Below are positions 36,401-44,727 of a stretch of 64,000 bases of DNA, one piece after another. The notes beneath the pieces were generated by a model. It was not told the DNA's origin, did no database searches, and worked only from the letters and a program-made list of their open reading frames with translations. The translations under genes were made by a program, and so were the position numbers. Origin of the DNA: Siphonodentalium dalli (taxonomy: Eukaryota; Mollusca; Scaphopoda; Gadilida; Siphonodentaliidae). The stretch is from positions 172,060,310 through 172,124,309 of the forward strand of contig CP136064.1 in assembly GCA_032622095.1 (NCBI GenBank). Reading direction: 5' to 3'. Within the stretch, counting starts at the first letter, position 1. Each line of letters starts with the position of its first letter.

Positions 36401-39012
36401 TCACACTGTCGGTGGTCACATGACCAAAAAAAGTTTCAAGGCTATAGTCACCTATAAAATTATCATCAGATCTCATGAAACCCATAGTTCGTTAAGTATA
36501 GGATAATGGCTGAAAAATGTACATTATTTCAGGGAATGGATTGATCGAGGCCGTTGGCCGATATCGTTCCATTCGCTGAAATAATGTACAGTTTGAAGCT
36601 ATTATCTGACTTAAAACATGGCTGAGTCCATTTGTTTGATGCTTCACCTCTTATCAGAATGGATTAATCCGAAGTTGGGTCAAGACACCTGAGTTGTACC
36701 ATGTGTTTGGCCTTATCCAATCGCTCATTGGCTGCACGGATGGCGTGACATCTTGACCCATTGTCAACTTAATGGGCAGGCAGTACCCCATTGCATTCTC
36801 AACCGTTGAATGAACACGACGTACCGACAATGAGCTACTTCTGCCTTTATAATTTAGTTTCGGTTTCCCAATGATCCCATATTTTTGTTTCTCAATTTGG
36901 CCAAAAAAAATCAGAAATGGCTAAAAAAAAATCAGCTAAAATAGTTTTCTGGCCAGCGTGAGCCCCAACATTGTCTCAACTTTGAAATTCACTTTTTTTC
37001 CAGATAATACCGTCCAGTATTGTTCCTTCAGAATTCTTCCCTATGTGTGGAGAGAGTTGGGCTCCTGCTCATTTTACAAATGGAGCAAGTGATAATTTCA
37101 ATGGCGTAAGTATTACTCTATACTCTGCAGTCCCAAACAAATAGACAGGATGGGAATAACGTGCAGTCCCAAATAAATGTACAGGGAAGTTCAATGCAAG
37201 CTCCTAATGATTACTGTTTCCAGGGGAGATCTGGTGGCTCAACTCAGATGTATGTCTGTATAATCAGACCTCAAAATATGGTGCTGGAAATTTGCAGAAT
37301 AAGATCCCCAGAGGGTGAATTTAATGATATTATTAAGAACAACAAGGGGAGTATCAGTTCAAAATATTTGATAGTTCATGTTGGAACCAATAACGTTCAC
37401 TCACATAGTGTGAAGAAAATCAAAATTTTGTTCAGTTCCCTTATTACAGTGGTAAAAAAAATATACTCCATATGAATTGATTATTTCTGCCTTGATACCA
37501 AGACCGGTGGATTTTCAAGCACCATATTGATTGTCTATATCTTTCTATAACAAGTTTTATGTAGTTTCCTGGGTATAGAATAATAAATATGAATTGAAGA
37601 CTCCTGTCTGGAAATGCTTCTATCAATTAATATTGATTTTATTTAGAATTTTCTGATATAATACATACAATCAATTTGGCTCATGGAGCAAGCAGGAAAA
37701 CTCTATATCTGAGATCGCCTGATTGATCATGACAACCTGTAATGGAAAAATGTCCCAATTGATTATCGCATTATATAAGAAAATATGGATATAAAATCAA
37801 TTGACTGAAGCATTTCCAGACAGATGTCTTAAACTCATATTTATTATTTTATACCTCTGAAATTATATAAAACATATTTAGGATCTCTTTAACCATTATT
37901 TTTTATTTGAGTTTTCATTGACAACATACCACTGGTATAATGAAATTTCCTATGTGCCAAGTTTAATTGCACTTCTCTCTAATCATCAAGCTTGCCATAG
38001 AAGAAGCAAATGAAATTAACATGCAAACCCAAATAAGCATCGCGCAGGGTAGTAATTTGTTACCGAATTTACAAACATATATGACATTTATTTGGAGCAC
38101 TAGTATTCAGTAACAATGATATGTTCTTTTGATCTGTTGCTGGAGATTCTTTTTACCATTCCCTTCACTTCTTTCAATTTCCATAGGTAAATATTGTACT
38201 CTTCACGCTTAATTGAAGATATTGTAATAGTTCATGGAATAAATATTGTTTAAACTAACCTGGATAACATCATATATGCATGGCAGTTAACACTACAGTT
38301 GTCACACTGTACCCGGTAACACTTGAAATAATCAAGAAATGTAGCAATACAATTTTTATATATCTGATATGATGATTAGGTTTCAACAATGATTTCTTGA
38401 TGTAAGTTGTAGATATAGCAATAGTTTAATTGAGTAAAAGTGGAAATGAGCAATAAAATATGTAAGATTATAACAAAGCATTGCTGCGTATCATATCATT
38501 TACCATCTGAGGTCTCAATACAAACTTAATCTGGATAATGCTAAATGGATATCCAAATACAGTCATATCCTAAATAATTGACCCCTAAACCACAGCAGAA
38601 TTATGGGAAATTTTTCAGGATTTATATGGAAATATGGCTTGCTGCCATTCATCAGAAAGCTCTCGGTAAGAGCTTTCCGATGAATAGCAACACGCCATAT
38701 GTCCGCCTAAATGCTGAACAATTCTGTTGTGGTTAATGTAAACAAAAGAAAAAATTCTGCACAATTTCCAGTGTCGGATATACATGCACGGTAAATTTTG
38801 CATAATTCTGTTGTGGTTAAAGGGTCATATACTTCGGGCATTACTGTGGCTAAACGAATAACAGTGTATGCATTTTGAATGTTGAATACATGTGCATTAT
38901 ACTTTCATCAGTGATTGCATATAGATTATTTATTGTTTCTATTTCAATCTTTTCTCAGTTTGATGGCTTCCAATGGAATCTACCTCCAGATACAGTGGCA
39001 GTCTATGTATGA
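12261..39012 (+). CDS. RSKR: RSKR-like AGC protein kinase (12 coding exons, N-terminus missing)
   Basis: Joined exons: 12261-12464, 14152-14235, 15610-15678, 17599-17671, 18954-19061, 19839-19907, 23344-23433, 25071-25159, 33578-33688, 34624-34725, 37004-37105, 38959-39012. They total 1155 nt, 384 residues plus TGA, every junction is GT-AG and every phase agrees. Seen: a leader motif [10 protein letters not shown], a Gly-rich loop AKGAYGNV (residues ~72-79), ATP-site Lys in HAMK (~96), alpha-C Glu in QCKEEAAIQ (~112), FRDLKMEN in place of HRD (~187), TDFG (~208), AGC-type activation loop [11 protein letters not shown] (~225-235), DWWSLG (~245) and a C-terminal FDGF. By family knowledge the order and wording match ribosomal protein S6 kinase-related protein (about 410 residues in human), a little-studied AGC kinase. 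The first exon(s), probably short, were not found upstream. Introns 3 and 6-11 carry most of the mobile elements in the window. Confidence 0.9.
14152..14235 (+). CDS. RSKR: RSKR exon B (ATP-binding loop and lysine)
   Basis: Twenty-eight codons reading [18 protein letters not shown] then HAMK. This is kinase subdomains I-II. The first glycine of the usual GxGxxG is Ala (AKGAYG), as in the RSKR family. The invariant lysine is the last residue of the exon. Donor GT at 14236. Confidence 0.92.
14425..14690 (+). repeat. Family H interspersed repeat, copy 1
   Basis: AGCCAAGTTTGAGCTATTGC, then CATTAACAATTTCC-like and GATTGTCACCAAA phrases shared with 24020-24310. In RSKR intron 2. Confidence 0.65.
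15610..15678 (+). CDS. RSKR: RSKR exon C (alpha-C helix)
   Basis: Twenty-three codons, phase 0, covering kinase subdomain III. The motif [10 protein letters not shown] supplies the conserved Glu that pairs with the ATP-site Lys. Acceptor AG at 15608-15609, donor GT at 15679. Confidence 0.9.
15855..16523. mobile_element. Family A fold-back MITE (TA-flanked), interrupted by a TTAA element
   Basis: Ends CAGTAATGCCCTAAATAATG and its reverse complement, flanked by TA. The whole element is one near-palindrome (~213 bp in intact copies). The right arm is split at 16042-16493 by a second element. In RSKR intron 3. The TA target suggests Tc1/mariner mobilisation. Confidence 0.88.
16042..16493. mobile_element. 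TTAA-flanked (piggyBac-like) non-autonomous element nested in family A
   Basis: Ends AGACACGGTTGGCCTT and reverse-complement AGGCACGTGCGGCCTT, with TTAA at 16038-16041 and 16494-16497. Sister copies of the host MITE have one TTAA at the same place (GTGGTTAAGGAG), so insertion and target duplication are directly visible. No ORF. Confidence 0.88.
17308..17520. mobile_element. Family A fold-back MITE, intact copy
   Basis: 213 bp, TA-flanked. Arms pair across CTCACTGAGAG at the centre. In RSKR intron 3, ~80 bases before exon D. Confidence 0.9.
17599..17671 (+). CDS. RSKR: RSKR exon D (subdomain IV)
   Basis: Encodes [20 protein letters not shown] and then HLYI, the HPF(V/L) and 'W-Q-x-K-x-H-L-(F/Y)-I' strand typical of this family. 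It ends with one extra base (phase 1), which exon E completes to Val. Acceptor AG at 17597-17598, donor GT at 17672. Confidence 0.9.
18090..18620 (+). repeat. Family G interspersed repeat
   Basis: Internal direct repeat TCATTTTCCAGTCAATTTTT (~18219, ~18387), then TTAGCTCACCTGAGATGAAA. Relatives, inverted, at 53330-53705, 53830-54250, 55250-55648. RSKR intron 4. Confidence 0.6.
18954..19061 (+). CDS. RSKR: RSKR exon E (hinge, helices D-E)
   Basis: Reads [14 protein letters not shown] and then [25 protein letters not shown] fills the AGC hinge/alpha-D position. Enters and leaves in phase 1. Acceptor AG at 18952-18953, donor GT at 19062. The reading frame stays open beyond the donor, but that extension is intron. 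Confidence 0.9.
   Translation, partial: CWIILLMEIYSHCGRSMVSSLRNWCAYMVVNLLWC
19617..19765 (+). repeat. Family I interspersed repeat, copy 2
   Basis: CTGGGCTTTGACGGATGGGT, then CCCCGAAGCCGAAGAAATAG. RSKR intron 5, ~75 bases before exon F. Confidence 0.65.
19839..19907 (+). CDS. RSKR: RSKR exon F (catalytic loop)
   Basis: Reads [20 protein letters not shown]. The catalytic Asp, Lys and Asn are present, but the His of HRD is Phe. HRD His supports the loop rather than doing chemistry, so activity is not excluded. Phase 1 at both ends, acceptor AG at 19837-19838, donor GT at 19908. Confidence 0.92.
20115..20800 (+). repeat. Family F interspersed repeat with internal tandem units
   Basis: Starts TACACCCACTCTCGAAGGGA and repeats GAGTTATTCATCTTTGTTTA and GCAGATATCTCCACCACC three times. 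Other copies at 23606-23990 and 55808-56643 (inverted). Open frames within are repeat by-products. RSKR intron 6. Confidence 0.7.
22353..22490. repeat. Family B double hairpin, degraded
   Basis: CATTCACTTATATATGCAAG pairs with a downstream arm ending AATGCACTGG; a second half-hairpin follows from GCCAATGTATTCTC. RSKR intron 6. Confidence 0.7.
22875..23316. mobile_element. Family E TTAA-flanked element interrupted by family D
   Basis: Starts CCCTATCTTTACTAAATGG after TTAA (22871-22874) and ends GGAAAGGG before TTAA (23317-23320). The sister 24414-24651 lacks the inner insert. RSKR intron 6, ending 27 bases before exon G. Confidence 0.75.
23087..23272. mobile_element. Family D TTAA-flanked palindrome (nested in family E)
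   Basis: Ends CCTTTTCAGTGCCAAGTCCG and reverse complement, TTAA at 23083-23086 and 23273-23276. Arms of ~75-80 bases leave a loop of ~20. Confidence 0.87.
23344..23433 (+). CDS. RSKR: RSKR exon G (DFG and activation loop)
   Basis: Reads [20 protein letters not shown] and then [10 protein letters not shown]. It holds the DFG Asp and the AGC activation-loop Thr within TICGT. Phase 1 in and out. Acceptor AG at 23342-23343, donor GT at 23434. The acceptor lies about 25 bases after a TTAA-flanked element. Confidence 0.93.
23606..23990 (+). repeat. Family F interspersed repeat, copy 2
   Basis: GCCCCACTCTCGAAGAGAAT, AGCAGATATCTCAAACAC, TTGGTATGGATGTTCACT. RSKR intron 7. Confidence 0.7.
24020..24310 (+). 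repeat. Family H interspersed repeat, copy 2
   Basis: GACGAAGTCAAGTTTGAG, ATTAACAATTTCCATTAGCA, GATCGTCACCAAA as in 14425-14690. Confidence 0.65.
24414..24651. mobile_element. Family E TTAA-flanked element, uninterrupted
   Basis: 238 bp, CCCTATCTATACTAAATAG at left, AGAAAAGG at right, TTAA on both sides. Includes ACTACTCGTCAATGAGAATT. Confidence 0.75.
25071..25159 (+). CDS. RSKR: RSKR exon H (APE, subdomain IX)
   Basis: Completes APE with the split Ala codon and continues [26 protein letters not shown] is the AGC form of subdomain IX. Ends in phase 0. Acceptor AG at 25069-25070, donor GT at 25160. The following intron is 8.4 kb, the longest of the gene. Confidence 0.93.
25521..25757. mobile_element. 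TTAA-flanked element carrying a family B hairpin
   Basis: TIRs CCCTTTGAGTACCAGG and CCCTTTGTGTGCCAGG (right end read in reverse); TTAA at 25517-25520 and 25758-25761. Inner perfect hairpin 25641-25710 from GGCCAATGCATTCTC. piggyBac termini commonly begin CCCTTT after TTAA. Confidence 0.88.
26187..26328 (+). repeat. DIRS-like left inverted terminal repeat
   Basis: From CAACTGAACTATATGG through GTCTAGTCAGTTTTT. Matches the right arm in reverse complement almost perfectly, which implies recent insertion or conversion. Confidence 0.88.
27868..29050 (+). repeat. 222-bp direct duplication inside the DIRS-like element
   Basis: 27868-28089 and 28829-29050 appear identical (961-bp offset). Both start TGGCGGCTGTTCTGGGTGGG and end GTATGTCATCGACAT. 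The intervening ~740 bases hold no clear gene. Confidence 0.85.
29553..30080 (+). repeat. Three ~170-bp tandem units inside the DIRS-like element
   Basis: Units near 29568-29735, 29738-29915 and 29926-30080 share GTTCTGGGTGGGGAAG, GTGCAGTGGCCCACATC and TACCTTCGGGATACCTC. They are diverged copies of the 222-bp unit. Frames open across them on both strands are by-products of the repeat. Upstream, 29361-29474 reads as a short acidic open stretch (37 codons, ending DEDTG), possibly a degenerate gag-like remnant. Confidence 0.8.
30914..31013 (+). repeat. DIRS-like internal complementary region (ICR)
   Basis: The first ~43 bases are the reverse complement of 26159-26200 (left end). The last ~61 bases are the reverse complement of 31219-31279 (right end). 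The two overlap in an A run at the junction, exactly as a copy of the circle junction would. Confidence 0.88.
31083..31279 (-). repeat. DIRS-like right inverted terminal repeat and terminal extension
   Basis: 31083-31230 mirrors the left repeat. 31219-31279 is the right-specific outer end, ending in an AT-rich TTTATAAATATTATA tract, copied in the ICR. Confidence 0.87.
31950..33420. mobile_element. 1.47-kb TTAA-flanked element
   Basis: TIRs AGGTGACATGCAGCGGT and (right, reverse) AGGCGACATGCAACAGTT; TTAA at 31946-31949 and 33421-33424. No transposase ORF. RSKR intron 8. Confidence 0.8.
33578..33688 (+). CDS. RSKR: RSKR exon I
   Basis: Thirty-seven codons beginning [12 protein letters not shown], which continues the AGE-YPV run of AGC kinases (exon H ends LAGE). 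C-lobe helices follow. Phase 0, acceptor AG at 33576-33577, donor GT at 33689. Confidence 0.88.
34624..34725 (+). CDS. RSKR: RSKR exon J (subdomain XI)
   Basis: Reads [20 protein letters not shown] and then FYKSLNF. The 'LL-x-K-(D/N)-P-x-x-R-L' box ends the kinase C-lobe and F-(Y/F)-K follows as in other AGC kinases. Phase 0, acceptor AG at 34622-34623, donor GT at 34726. Confidence 0.92.
34757..35014. mobile_element. TTAA-flanked element with two family B hairpins
   Basis: TTAA at 34753-34756 and 35015-35018. Hairpins at 34801-34873 and 34900-34970, joined by CCTAACAATATTTACCTTGA. RSKR intron 10, starting 31 bases after exon J. Confidence 0.82.
35209..35801. mobile_element. 593-bp TTAA-flanked element
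   Basis: TIRs AGGGATACTGTACCC and (right, reverse) AGGGGTACTGTACGCC, with TTAA at 35205-35208 and 35802-35805. No ORF. RSKR intron 10. Confidence 0.83.
35986..36132. repeat. Terminal-inverted-repeat MITE
   Basis: 40-base arms around GGTAACATGGTGTGACATTGA and its reverse complement, ~65-base loop. RSKR intron 10. Confidence 0.82.
36501..36607. repeat. Short inverted-repeat element
   Basis: TGTACATTATTTCAGGGAATGG pairs with its mirror CCATTCGCTGAAATAATGTACA across ~28 bases. RSKR intron 10. Confidence 0.8.
37004..37105 (+). CDS. RSKR: RSKR exon K (C-terminal extension)
   Basis: Thirty-four codons, phase 0, opening [20 protein letters not shown]. Its position fits the AGC C-terminal tail. Strong polypyrimidine tract and AG at 37002-37003, donor GTAAGT at 37106. 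Confidence 0.85.
37292..37330 (+). repeat. Family C fragment
   Basis: GCAGAATAAGATCCCCAGAG then GGTGAATTTAATGA, a half-arm of the element complete at 41869-42120. RSKR intron 11. Confidence 0.7.
38560..38846. mobile_element. Family A MITE, diverged copy with internal extra sequence
   Basis: Starts CAGTCATATCCTAAATAATT and ends GGGCATTACTG. Centre AAGCTCTCGGTAAGAGCTTTCC. The right arm carries ~60 extra bases. In RSKR intron 11, ~110 bases before the last exon. Confidence 0.8.
38959..39012 (+). CDS. RSKR: RSKR terminal exon L (hydrophobic-motif-like tail)
   Basis: Seventeen codons and TGA, encoding [21 protein letters not shown] resembles the FxxF of the AGC hydrophobic motif, but a Gln stands where a phosphorylatable Ser/Thr normally follows. 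Acceptor AG at 38957-38958. A candidate AATAAA lies far downstream near 39959, so the 3' UTR end is uncertain. Confidence 0.85.
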   Translation, partial: FDGFQWNLPPDTVAVYV

Positions 39013-39361
39013 CAAATATTCATCACCAGTGGCTACAGTGGATTATAAAGGGTCCATTATCTTAGATTTTACTTGAACTGCCTCTGATCTTGCTCAGCCT
39101 GTCACCTAAGATTTTCAATCAGGGGCATCCAACTGGGGGGGGGGCAGCTGTCTGTCTTGCCCTCCACTGATGAGGGCACAAGGAGCAATATGTACTGCTT
39201 AGCATTGCATGAATTCTTATATATCAGCAGAACAGAATCCTGAGAGCGAATATATTCATTTTGATAGCTAAATTATTGTTGGGAGTTGCTCCCCCTTGCC
39301 CTTAGATGCTTCCGGTGCCCCTGTTTTCTATAAATATACTATTTGCATGTATACCTGTTAA

Positions 39362-39575
39362 CCCTTTCTTTACTGAGCTTCCTGAAATTATACGAAAACC
39401 CTATGCCAATGCATTCTCTTATATATACGTGTCTCCCACAGGGAGCCTCGCATATATGGGAGAATACATTGGCCTAACAATATTTACCTTGACCTTGTAA
39501 GCCAGTGCATTCTCTTATATATGCGAGGCTCCTTATGGGAGACTCGCATGTAAAAGAGAATGCACTGGCACAGGA
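39362..39575. mobile_element. Family B double hairpin in TTAA-type element (right end unresolved)
   Basis: TTAA then CCCTTTCTTTACTGAG. Hairpins 39402-39473 and 39502-39573. No matching AAAGGGTTAA found at right. Just after the RSKR stop. Confidence 0.7.
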
Positions 39576-41868
39576 TCTTTAATGCAGCACAGCATGGCTC
39601 ACTGAGGACGTTGTGTATTGGGACATTGACGTTATGGCCATTTTCCAGTGTGGAAAAATACAATGGGAATATCACCAAAAAAACAAAAAACTGACTCCAT
39701 TGAAAGTCTATTATATTTTGCAATCCTGGCACATCATACACTGTTTCAAATGTCAAGATACAATTATTCTGATGCACCGATCTCAGAGTTCCAGTTTGTT
39801 CATGAATAATGACTGACTGCTGGTGTGCTGAAGTAGGACGTTAGTCAGTACAGATGTATGTCACACAACATGACATTTTACGTCCATACTGAGTATGGAC
39901 TTATAGCAGCGAAGAGGTTAATGAATATTTGTTGAACTTAATATCTAAACATTTCCCTCAATAAATATGACTCATTCTGCACTTATATTTATCTGTCGTC
40001 CGTTTTTATCACCTTAACATCCCTCCGAATGTATTATAGACCATTCCGAAATACACTTTTTAACTGACTGGAAGAATCCATTTAGTATATATAGGGTTAA
40101 TTTTGTTGCCATAATGATGAGAACAACATTGCTTGGAAAATCTCATCATGACAAAGAAAGTGAAATTTTGTCAAGACTCAATAGGGTTATATATGCATCT
40201 CTCTAAGTCTTACATTTCGCTGCCATGTTTGAGAGCTTCCTTTCTTCTTCATGTTATTACCCAAGTAACTAACTTATTGTACTAGTCTTCCAAATCATTT
40301 ACCGTTAATCATTTCATGAATGGATGGTGGGTGAATGTCTGATAGACCAGAGTATTAACATTACATATGAATTCTATTCTACAGATGTAATTATGCATCA
40401 TTGAATGAATGAAAGTGTGAATGATTTCATATATCATTTGTTATCAAGTTAATATGAATTTTAATTAAACTCAACTTAAAACCACAGGCCTCTGGGGAAA
40501 AAATACTAAAATTCCAATATAGACACTACCAGTAACTTGTATAGTATATATTGATATTTTAGTATTTTCCCCCATGGACCTGTGCTTAAAACCATTGAAA
40601 ATTGGCAGTATTCCTGAGTATTCGGGGAGATATTTTATGATATTTATCAATTGTACTCTGCCAAAATATATTAGGTCTGCAATGAATCTTCATAGCATGT
40701 TGCCTGATAATATGCTACTTTCCATGGTCTGTGTCTCTTGTATAGATACCCAAGCGGGTTATAGCATATTTATAAACCGATTTTTCACACCTCAAGGAAA
40801 GCTGAATACAGCCACTTTCAATATGAAGATTATGAAAATCTGTCAAACATGTAATAAGTACTCAACTAATTTATGCGTATACCATTCAATCAAGGGTTAA
40901 TTGAATTTTTGAGGTGTTGTCTTTCTGTCAGACTATTCAAATGCTCATTGACCGTCGGAGCACCGACATGGTATGATCAACCATTCTATCTCTGAATTGA
41001 AGGTTTTTATACTGATGACATATTTATCTATTTTAATCGTGCTTGCCATATGGAGTGAAATTTGACATCACGGAAAGTTTGTGTGTTGAAATATTCTCAA
41101 TGTTATTATTCCAAAGATTATTTAGGATTATGCATTCGAAAAAAATGTGCGGATTCATTCATCTAACTTCCAGACGCCCCACACCCTCCACTAATAATTA
41201 CACTCAACAGTTTGCAAGTTCAGAACATTATGATTTGAAAACAAAAACGCTCTTTGAAAATAGACGATTTAAAACTGTCTATGCACGGATATCCAAATTA
41301 GGGTGAACAAAGAATGCATCAGAAGAGTAAATGCAGCAAACAATTGGCTCAGACGCTGATTGGTAGAATATATCTGCTAATAATTATTTGATTGACAGTT
41401 GTGGAAAGGTCGGTTCCACCGGTGCCCTTGGTATACGTCCATACATCACCATGAAAGGAGATACGTAATGTGATGTCCTTCCGTATGACATTCTGATTAA
41501 AAGGAGTTTGTGTGAATCGCTATTAAACATCCTCAATATGAAACTTGTACATGCTCTATTGCCATTGATAAAGACATGTGAGGCCGAAAGATTCAGATAC
41601 GGAATCCATTGTTATTTATTGGATAACTTATAGTGTAGTATTATTTCAAGACCTATCTTATCACAAAAATGTTATTGTTGCAGCCCTATAATAATTAATC
41701 ATTGTGTTATCATTTTAATAGCATCCCCTGTATTGATTATTGAACATTCATCTTGTTGGTATATTTTTGGTATTAATGTCACTGGCTCAGAGTGGTGTTT
41801 AACTGATACAGACTGATAATTATGTGTTTTTTGAATTTCATAGCAGACTGATGTTGAGAGATAGACAC

Positions 41869-42120
41869 AAGCCTTGAAATAGGGTGTCTGTTATTTGCAG
41901 AATGAGGTCCCCAGAGGGTGAATTTAGTTATGCTACCCCGCATAGCGGGCTAGCATCACCAAATTCACCCTCTGGGGACCTCATTCTGCTTACACCTCAG
42001 CAGAATGAGGTTCCCAGAGGGTGAATTTGGTTATGCTAGCCCGCTATGCGGGGTAGCATAACTAAATTCACCCTCTGGGGACCTCATTCTGCAAATGACA
42101 GACACCCTATTTCAAGGCTT
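41869..42120. mobile_element. Family C giant palindrome
   Basis: 252 bp, nearly perfect. Arms start AAGCCTTGAAATAGGGTGTC, and each arm itself contains a hairpin of GCAGAATGAGGTCCCCAGAG with inner GCTAGCCCGCTATGCGGG. Centre CTTACACCTCAG. Confidence 0.88.
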
Positions 42121-42188
42121 GGATAGACACCAGGGAGTATAATGTCATGGTCACAAAATGAATCTTACAAAATCAAAATCTATGTTAA

Positions 42189-42323
42189 CCCTTCATTGAC
42201 TGGAGCTTTCTGAAATTTTGCAAAAAACCCTGTGCCAATACTTTCTCTTATATATGCGAGTCTCCCATATATAAGATAATGCACTGGTACATGATCTTTA
42301 ATGCTGCACCCATCATAAAAGGG
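42189..42323. mobile_element. TTAA-flanked element with one short family B hairpin
   Basis: CCCTTCATTGACTGG / AAAAGGG ends, TTAA at 42185-42188 and 42324-42327. Inner arm TCTCTTATATATGCGAG. Confidence 0.82.
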
Positions 42324-42550
42324 TTAACACAGTTGTATATTTGGCAGATATTTTAACAGGCAGTTCATTGCAGAGGGTTGTGGTATGTTAAAATATGAAT
42401 AAATAGAATTCACATTCCCTTCCATCCACAATGTACTGGGGTAGTATCACTGACAATTCAACAAGTGATTGTGCAAGAATCAATCATGTAATCACCCATG
42501 GTAGTTCATGGCTATAATCACAGGTACAGCAATCAAAGGCATATATATAT

Positions 42551-42643
42551 GCACACAGAACGATAGGCTGTGTGAATGGGGTTGTGAATACGGCACGAGT
42601 GCCAGATCAACAAACCCATTCACACATGTATCGTTCTGTGTTG
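42551..42643. repeat. Hairpin (ACACAGAACGATA arms)
   Basis: ACACAGAACGATAGGCTGTG pairs with a mirror ending ATCGTTCTGTGT. It lies inside a wider pair, GGCAGTTCATTGCA at 42358 and TGCAATGAACTGCT at 42766. Confidence 0.7.
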
Positions 42644-44103
42644 ATTATGCGCCACCAGTCCTGGAATCAATAAATTAAAAAATAATTTACAAAGTTAATT
42701 AATGAAACAGACAGGGCTTGTCTTTAAAGTTTATAGCACTTGTAAGATACAGCAGATAGCCACCTGCAATGAACTGCTTGACAATTTTGCCAGTGTACTG
42801 ATGTAGTCTAGAAAGTCAGATCTGTTTGAATTTTAAAATATTGTCAAATTTTCTTAAAATTTAATGCTCATAGTTTATATAATGGATTTGATTATTGGAT
42901 TATAATGAACAGGCTGCTGCAAGTTATCAGGTCATTTGGTGAATAGACCACACATACATCCTTCACACTCGTGTGTGGTGCTGCATTTATTACACACCAA
43001 CAGTCAATATTCTTTAGTGTCAATTAATTGTTTCTTTCCATCCAACACAAAATGAGGTTGAATTAATGTTGTTTTTGTTTTCGTACATGACAGATTACGT
43101 CAAGCAAGCTATTGGGATAGCTCTGGTGCATTTCGGTAAAATTACCACACGTGATGTGAAATAATCAACCAAAAGATAGCAAAATTTAATGATCAGTTTT
43201 CCTATTGAATTATTACTTAAAATTGTGAGCAAATAAAATTACATTCATTGTATTATTGAATTTTTTTTTTTTAAAGTCATTGGATATCATGGCTACATCT
43301 CATTTTATTTTATCACGTTGCGTGCCAACTGTGAGTTATCTCGTACTTTTTCCATGTAATTGAATGGGAGCCGACACTCAATGAATTAAACAGAATAATA
43401 CATTGAGAAATCTGATAATTTTGACAACCTTACTAAGATCAACCTTACTAAGATCAACCTTACTAAGATTGTGATAGCTAAAATAACTGAATGGGTAAAG
43501 TTGCAGATGTTATATAATATAAGGTTATTGAGTTTACCTTTAAAGTGATATTCTATTCATGTATTACCGGTAATATAGATAGCTCAAGATACTTCTTCAC
43601 ACAGACCAGACGTGAGCAGAGTATGGTTCCATGCTTCCAAGCATAAGTGTGATAACAGTATTGTGTTCACTTTCTATAAGCTCAGTGGGGAGCACACATA
43701 TGCAATCAATGCTGTTTTTGATGTCTCTCTGCCTCGTGGCACATAAAAGTTTCAGATGCAAAGCAAAATATTGTACTATTTCACGAAGCTTTTCAACGAA
43801 AGTAAATATGGGTGTATTTATATCTGTTTGAAAGCGTTAATGTTCAAAATATTGGTTAAATTGGGCATATTAATTATGAGTACCAATTAGCAGGGGGAAA
43901 TGAATCCCGCTTGCTCTTAAAATTTACCCAAATCATCATCCTATGGTTTATTTTGTTGATAAAGTCCACCTGTCCTACATACCAGTTGTGTGACCAGTAA
44001 TCGTGCATGCCTGCTCATATCTGTATGAACTTGTATAATCTTGAAATTTTGGTAATTTACTCATTATTTTGGATCCATTGGTCAGTCATATTGGTGTCAA
44101 TAA

Positions 44104-44304
44104 CAGTAATGCCCAAAATAATCAACAGCAGAATTGTGGGTAATTTTTCAGGATTTAGTCAGAAATATGGCTTGTTGCCATTCATTGGAAAGCTCTCACT
44201 GAGAGCTTTCCGATGAATGGCAACAAGCCATATTTACGACTAATTTTGAAAAATGACCCATTATTCTGCTGTGGTTAAGGAGTCGATTATTTAGGGCATT
44301 ACTG
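44104..44304. mobile_element. Family A MITE
   Basis: 201 bp, ends CAGTAATGCC / GGCATTACTG; one side has TA, the other AA. Intergenic. Confidence 0.88.
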
Positions 44305-44516
44305 TATATCATTTCAGTTTATGTTTTTCATCCTATCTTGTTAAATCTATTTTTAGACATTGTATTAGGCATAGGCCATGTAAGCATGACATGGTTATAT
44401 CAACTGAATGTTATATTTAGATAATTTTTAAATAAACTAATATGGCTATTGTATGTTTTACTTCATTTTATGGGTGACAATGTATTTGGTGTGCCATGTC
44501 ACTGTTTCTTGGTTTA

Positions 44517-44727
44517 CAGTAATGCCCTAATTAATCGACTCCATAACCACAGCAGAATTATGGGTAATTTTTCAGGATTTAGTCGGAAATATGGCTTGTT
44601 GCCATTCATCCGAAAGCTCTCACAGAGCTTTCCGATGAATGGCAACAAGCCATATTTCCGACTAAATCCTGAAAAATTACCCATAATTCTGCTGTGGTTA
44701 TGGAGTCGATTAATTAGGGCATTACTG
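44517..44727. mobile_element. Family A MITE, near-perfect palindrome
   Basis: 211 bp, TA-flanked. The arms are nearly identical, so this is the youngest-looking copy. Intergenic. Confidence 0.9.

Noticed and set aside
37161-37475. 104-codon ORF with a transposon-like stretch
   Set aside because: It contains a family C fragment and has no recognisable motif; [13 protein letters not shown] vaguely recalls LINE-associated esterase text but is too short to support.
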